A stretch of DNA of 8,867 nucleotides, taken from the NCBI GenBank assembly GCA_019348265.1, contig JAHWJV010000123.1:1-8867 (forward strand), written 5' to 3'. Origin of the DNA: Gemmatimonadota bacterium (GTDB lineage Bacteria; Gemmatimonadota; Gemmatimonadetes; Longimicrobiales; Longimicrobiaceae). Position numbers and translations under genes: made by a program. The notes below the pieces were generated by a model, which saw only the letters and a list, made by a program, of their open reading frames with translations, did not search any database and was not told where the DNA came from. Below are positions 5,769 to 8,867 of the stretch, piece after piece. The stretch's first letter is position 1. Every line of letters begins with the position of its first letter.

Positions 5769-6710
5769 ATGAACCACATCTCGAGGCGTGAATTCGGCGC
5801 GCTGCTCGCCTCCGGCGTCGTCACCGGTCGCTTCGCGGCGCCCCTCGCGTACACCGAGCACGCGACGGCCGTCACGGCGGCGGACATCATCGAGCGCATC
5901 CGCCGGAACATCGGGGTAAATTGGCGGGCCGAGACGGTGGACAACATCAAGGCGGGTGATCCGTCCACGGTGATCACGGGCGTCGTGACCACCGCGATGG
6001 CGACCATGGGCGTTCTCCAGCGGGCGCGGGAGACCGGCGCGAACCTGGTCATCACGTCCGAGCCCACCTTCTACGGGCGGGCCGACTCGCGCACGCCGCC
6101 GGCTCGCCCGGGGCTGGCCGCCGTGCCTGGAGCAGCGCCAACAGCGACCCCTCCCCGCGCGGATGCGGTCTACGCGGCGAAGAACGCGTTCATCGATCAC
6201 AACCGGATGGTGATCTTCCGCCTGAGCGACCACTGGCGAATGCGCAGCCCCGATCCATTCATGCAGGGCCTCGCCGACACCATGCGGTGGGGGCGCTACG
6301 CGGTCGGCGCCGACGCCAGCCGGTACGACATTCCCGCTGTCTCACTGGAAGCCTTCGCCAGCCGCGTAAAGCATCAGCTCGGCGCCCGCGGTGGCGTTCG
6401 CGTGGTCGGCGACCCGCGGACGCGTGTGCGGCGGGTCGGACTGTTGCCGGGGTCCACGCCGATCACGGCCGCGCTCCGCGCGATGCCCGTGGCCGACGTC
6501 GTGGTCGCCGGTGAGGTCCGCGAATGGGAGTCGGTGGAGTACGCGCGGGACCTCGCCGCCCGAGAATCGAAGGGGCTGGTTCTGGTCGGGCGCGTAGTCT
6601 CGGAGGATCCGGGGATGGCGCTCTGCGCGCGCTGGCTGGGCACGCTCGTTCCCGAGGTGCCCGTCCGGCACGTCGCCGCCGGGGACCCCTACTGGAGCCC
6701 TGCAGCATGA
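5769..6710 (+). CDS. NIF3-like protein with Tat signal and a degenerate metal site
   Basis: A 313-residue member of the NIF3 family, whose members form hexameric rings with a two-metal centre; the biochemical role of this branch is unknown. Residues 1-32 form a Tat signal (SRREFGALLASG). The family core follows: VTAADIIERIRRNIGVNW (35-52), VITGVVTTAMATMGVLQRA (68-86), GEVREWE (248-254) and SEDPGM (278-283). The expected histidines are missing: Ser97 stands in TSEPTFY where His is usual, LSDHWR (152-157) replaces the HDHWH-type motif, and Arg275 replaces the His of GHxxxE. Glu98, Asp154 and Glu279 remain. A Pro/Ala-rich stretch (about 105-133) is inserted after the first motif. The ATG has AGAGGAT in front. 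Its stop overlaps the next gene's start, and it diverges from the dehydrogenase. It is probably a non-catalytic or structural subunit. Confidence 0.85.
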   Translation: MNHISRREFGALLASGVVTGRFAAPLAYTEHATAVTAADIIERIRRNIGVNWRAETVDNIKAGDPSTVITGVVTTAMATMGVLQRARETGANLVITSEPTFYGRADSRTPPARPGLAAVPGAAPTATPPRADAVYAAKNAFIDHNRMVIFRLSDHWRMRSPDPFMQGLADTMRWGRYAVGADASRYDIPAVSLEAFASRVKHQLGARGGVRVVGDPRTRVRRVGLLPGSTPITAALRAMPVADVVVAGEVREWESVEYARDLAARESKGLVLVGRVVSEDPGMALCARWLGTLVPEVPVRHVAAGDPYWSPAA

Positions 6711-7498
6711 CCGCAGGCGAAGTGCTCGACCGGATCAAGCAGAACCTCGGCGTCCCTTGGCGCGACGCCACCTATCGCGACACCTTCAAATTCGGCGGCC
6801 CCGACACGGTGGTCACCGGTATCGCGACCACGGCCTTCGTTTCGATCGGGGTAATCGAGCGCGCGGCGGTGGCGGGGCTGAATATGATCATCGCGCACGA
6901 GGTCACGTACTGGAACGACCGCGACGACGTTTCGGTCGTCAGCGGCGACCCGCTGTACGTGAAGAAGGTGGAGCTCATGCGGAAGCACGACATCGTCGCC
7001 TTTCGCATGCACGACCACATGCACGCGCAGCGGCCGGACCGCACGTACATGGGCTCCGCGCGCAACCTCGGACTGGAGGACCGCTACGAGACTGCGCCGG
7101 GGTCGCACCGGTACGTGATCCCGGAGACCACGCTCGGAGCGCTGGCCGCGGACGTGCGGCGGCGCACCGGCGCGCGCGCCATACGGGTGGTGGGCGACCC
7201 CGACGCCCGGGTCAGCCGGATACAGCTCGGCGTCGGCTACGCCACCTCTCCCGCCGACGACCCTGCGGTCGACGTGGTCGTTAGCGGGGAGCAGCAGGAG
7301 GCGGACGGCGCGTTCGACAGCCCCGAGTACGTGCTGGACGCCGCAGCATTCGGCATCGCCAAGGGGTGGATCATGCTCGGGCACGTGATCTCCGAGGAGC
7401 CGGGAATGCTGGAGCTGGCCGACTGGATCCGCGGCTTCGTCCCCGAGGTGCCGGTTCGATTGATCGAAGCGGGAGAGCCGTTCTGGTCGCCCCGCTGA
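6707..7498 (+). CDS. NIF3-like dinuclear-metal protein, leaderless paralogue
   Basis: A 263-residue NIF3-family protein, paralogous along its whole length to the preceding gene but starting directly at the core (MTAGEVLDRIKQNLGVPW), with no signal peptide. The metal-site residues are kept: His64 and Glu65 in IIAHEVTYW, Asp103 flanked by His102, His104 and His106 in FRMHDHMH, and His226 with Glu230 in GHVISEE, matching the HxxxE signature. It lacks the REWE motif that its neighbour keeps; the corresponding stretch reads SGEQQEAD (193-200). Both proteins end with FVPEVPV- or LVPEVPV-type sequence and a W-S-P tail. Its ATG overlaps the upstream stop codon in ATGA (6707-6710), so it is translationally coupled and probably made in matched amounts. 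A longer in-frame reading upstream is a shadow of its neighbour. The reaction is unknown; a metal-dependent hydrolase is plausible. The family call is secure. Confidence 0.88.
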   Translation: MTAGEVLDRIKQNLGVPWRDATYRDTFKFGGPDTVVTGIATTAFVSIGVIERAAVAGLNMIIAHEVTYWNDRDDVSVVSGDPLYVKKVELMRKHDIVAFRMHDHMHAQRPDRTYMGSARNLGLEDRYETAPGSHRYVIPETTLGALAADVRRRTGARAIRVVGDPDARVSRIQLGVGYATSPADDPAVDVVVSGEQQEADGAFDSPEYVLDAAAFGIAKGWIMLGHVISEEPGMLELADWIRGFVPEVPVRLIEAGEPFWSPR

Positions 7499-7528
7499 GC
7501 CGCGCAGGGTGTGCAGAGGACATGCGTA

Positions 7529-7557
7529 GGATGGGCGGCCATGGCGGCCGCCCATTC
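7529..7557. terminator. Strong hairpin between convergent genes, probable bidirectional terminator
   Basis: GGATGGGCGGCC (7529-7540) pairs with GGCCGCCCATTC (7546-7557) around a five-base loop, with one G-T wobble; flanking GTAG/CTAC could extend it past a bulge. It lies between the end of the NIF3 pair and the end of the cupin gene. There is no T-tract on either side, which is common in GC-rich genomes. Confidence 0.65.
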
Positions 7558-7560
7558 ATG

Positions 7561-8097
7561 CTACCCCAGCGCCGGCGCATCCGCAGAATTCATGACCTCG
7601 AGCGCATGACGCCCCGCCGCGGCCAGCAACCCGTCCATGTCCGGCGGGCCCGCGTCCGCGGGTGAGCCGGTAGCACTGGCCGGACGCCCCACCTCTAGGA
7701 AGAACCGCTCGAATCCCCCCGGCGTCACCCAGACGAGCGCCCGAGCGGGAGCGTCGCTCACGTTGCGGAACATGTGAGGCACTCCCCTGGGAACGTACAC
7801 CAGCGTTCCAGGCCCGGCGCGCTCGAGGCGTCCCTCTAGCATGAACTCGAATGTTCCTTCCAGCACGTGGAAGGCCTCGTCTTCCCGGTTATGGATGTGG
7901 GGCGGGGATCCCGCCCCGGGAGGAGTCGTATTCTCCCACACGGCGAACGCTCCGCCGGTCTGCTCGGCGGTGATCTTGATCGTGATCTGATCGCCCATTA
8001 TCCAGAGCGGTGTGCCCTCGTCACGGTGGATCGCCGTGGGCATCGCGGCGGACGACGTTCCGTTGTGGCTGGGCGGCAGCTCAGCATCTATGGACAT
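7561..8097 (-). CDS. Single-domain cupin protein (quercetinase-like)
   Basis: A 178-residue cytoplasmic cupin with no signal peptide. Both cupin motifs are complete: GAGSPPHIHNREDEAFHVLEG (from 61), giving His67, His69 and Glu74, and GTLVYVPRGVPHMFRNV (97-113), giving His108. These four residues should bind one metal, usually Fe, Mn, Ni or Zn. Small cupins of this type include dioxygenases of the quercetin 2,3-dioxygenase group, isomerases and sugar-binding regulators, and sequence alone does not choose between them. The ATG at 8097 follows GGGAG; an internal Met19 is an alternative start, since the first 18 residues are low-complexity. The C-terminal 40 residues, rich in Ala, Gly and Pro, are probably disordered before a short helix. 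It lies 62 bp downstream of the exported-protein gene on the same strand and may share its transcript. Confidence 0.88.
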   Translation of the reverse strand: MSIDAELPPSHNGTSSAAMPTAIHRDEGTPLWIMGDQITIKITAEQTGGAFAVWENTTPPGAGSPPHIHNREDEAFHVLEGTFEFMLEGRLERAGPGTLVYVPRGVPHMFRNVSDAPARALVWVTPGGFERFFLEVGRPASATGSPADAGPPDMDGLLAAAGRHALEVMNSADAPALG

Positions 8098-8159
8098 GTG
8101 CTCTCCCGTTGTCGTGGTGATTGGAATCCGTGGTATCGTCGACGCGCCCCAAGGGTAGC

Positions 8160-8801
8160 TCAGTGGGCCGCGTGCGCCTTGTGGTGCCTGCAGGAGACGT
8201 TCGGATTCATCGGCGCGAAGACCCCGAGCGGGTTGTCCCGGAAGATCCAGAGGTGCCGGTCGAAGTGGTCATCGAACCCGTGCGCCTCATCGAAGGGTGT
8301 AGCGCCGTCGTCCTGCATCCGATCGAAGGGGAGACCGTGGAAGCTGGGCGGGCTCTCGTGTCCCGCCTGTGCCCACGCTTTCTGGAAGACGAGGTTTTCC
8401 ACGCCGACCAGTTCCAGAGACCCGTTGGCCTGGGGCTCGTAGATCAGGATTGCCGGCCTGCTGAAGTCGGTGTGCGTGCCGGTGCCGCTCACACGCGGAT
8501 TCGGCGGACCGGTGATCCCCAGTAGATCTGGACGGAAATAGTGGATGCCCATCGCGCCTTCGGTCGCGGCGCGGCCCTCCATCTCGGCGGTCACACACAT
8601 CCCGGACGGGTCGGGAATGAACCCCTCCGCCAGCGCCACGCGTACATCGCGGAACCGTTCCGTGGCGGCGCGCACTTCTGCCAGCGTGGGCTCCCCGAGC
8701 GGCCTGGCCATTCCCGGGGCTTGAGGGGCCTGGCCCGCCACAGCGGAGGCGGTCAAGATCAGTGCGACCGCGGAAGCCGTAATGGTGAGCGCGTTTTTCA
8801 T
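8160..8801 (-). CDS. Sec-exported protein of unknown function
   Basis: A 213-residue predicted periplasmic or secreted protein. Residues 1-23 are a clear Sec signal: Lys-Asn start, long hydrophobic core, and AVA near the likely cleavage site. The mature part carries blocks that I recall from an uncharacterised but widespread bacterial family: ALAEGFIPDPSGMCV (56-70), GAMGIHYFRPDLLGITGPPN (82-101), then GTHTDFSRPAILIYEP and FDDHFDRHLWIFRDNPLGVF (176-195). Only two cysteines remain in the mature protein, Cys69 and Cys204, and could form a disulfide. The C-terminal tail CRHHKAHAAH is rich in histidine, as are the central motifs (His87, His110, His155, His174, His179, His183), so metal or heme binding is possible but unproven. 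The ATG at 8801 has GGAG before it. It is the first gene of a likely two-gene unit with the cupin. No function can be assigned. Confidence 0.82.
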   Translation of the reverse strand: MKNALTITASAVALILTASAVAGQAPQAPGMARPLGEPTLAEVRAATERFRDVRVALAEGFIPDPSGMCVTAEMEGRAATEGAMGIHYFRPDLLGITGPPNPRVSGTGTHTDFSRPAILIYEPQANGSLELVGVENLVFQKAWAQAGHESPPSFHGLPFDRMQDDGATPFDEAHGFDDHFDRHLWIFRDNPLGVFAPMNPNVSCRHHKAHAAH

Positions 8802-8867
8802 GATCTCCGGAGTAGGGGTGACGAGCGTTTTCTCGGAAGGCGGCGTGGACCGGTCGGTCGACGGGGC
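8802..8867. other. Upstream flank of the exported-protein gene
   Basis: 66 bases to the window edge. They hold the ribosome site of the exported-protein gene and presumably part of its promoter, but no recognisable -10/-35 pair. Nothing else was seen. Confidence 0.4.

Noticed and set aside
6524..6706. Upstream extension of the second NIF3 gene
   Set aside because: It is the shifted frame of the first NIF3 gene's 3' end. The paralogue alignment and the ATGA overlap support the start at 6707.
6689..7555. 288-codon minus-strand frame opposite the second NIF3 gene
   Set aside because: A compositional shadow of a clear NIF3 protein; no family motif.

Overview
The window is GC-rich bacterial DNA with short intergenic gaps. 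It carries Tat-type signal peptides on several predicted exported enzymes and a VapBC toxin-antitoxin pair. The mix (Tat-exported NIF3-like and glycosidase-like proteins, glycosylasparaginase, CtBP-type dehydrogenase) resembles soil or marine Gemmatimonadota or Acidobacteriota as I remember them. No rRNA or other phylogenetic marker is present, so that assignment is a guess.

Layout, left to right. (1) On the minus strand are an exported glycosylasparaginase, cut by the window edge, and just upstream of it a frame-disrupted VOC/glyoxalase-fold gene. (2) After a roughly 310-bp gap comes a plus-strand vapBC pair with an AT-rich inverted repeat in front. (3) On the minus strand are a 759-residue Tat-signalled glycoside-hydrolase-like protein and, upstream of it, a CtBP-like D-2-hydroxyacid dehydrogenase with one frameshift and a poor N-terminus. 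A 17-codon remnant matching the dehydrogenase's C-terminal end lies beyond the glycosidase-like gene, so that gene sits between two short direct repeats. (4) Diverging from the dehydrogenase, on the plus strand, are two overlapping NIF3-family genes. The first has a Tat signal but has lost the histidines expected at the metal site. The second keeps those residues but has no signal peptide. (5) A strong 12-bp-stem hairpin separates them from two convergent minus-strand genes: a single-domain cupin and, upstream of it, a small Sec-exported protein of unknown function.

The most interesting unit is the NIF3 pair. Its start/stop overlap, complementary motif losses and single leader peptide fit a hetero-oligomer in which a non-metal-binding subunit carries its partner through the Tat system. 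That is inference. The other genes suggest breakdown of glycan or sugar-acid material in the periplasm (asparagine-linked glycan, glycosidase-like, dehydrogenase, cupin), but nothing in the sequence fixes a pathway. No CRISPR array, tRNA, rRNA or insertion sequence was seen.
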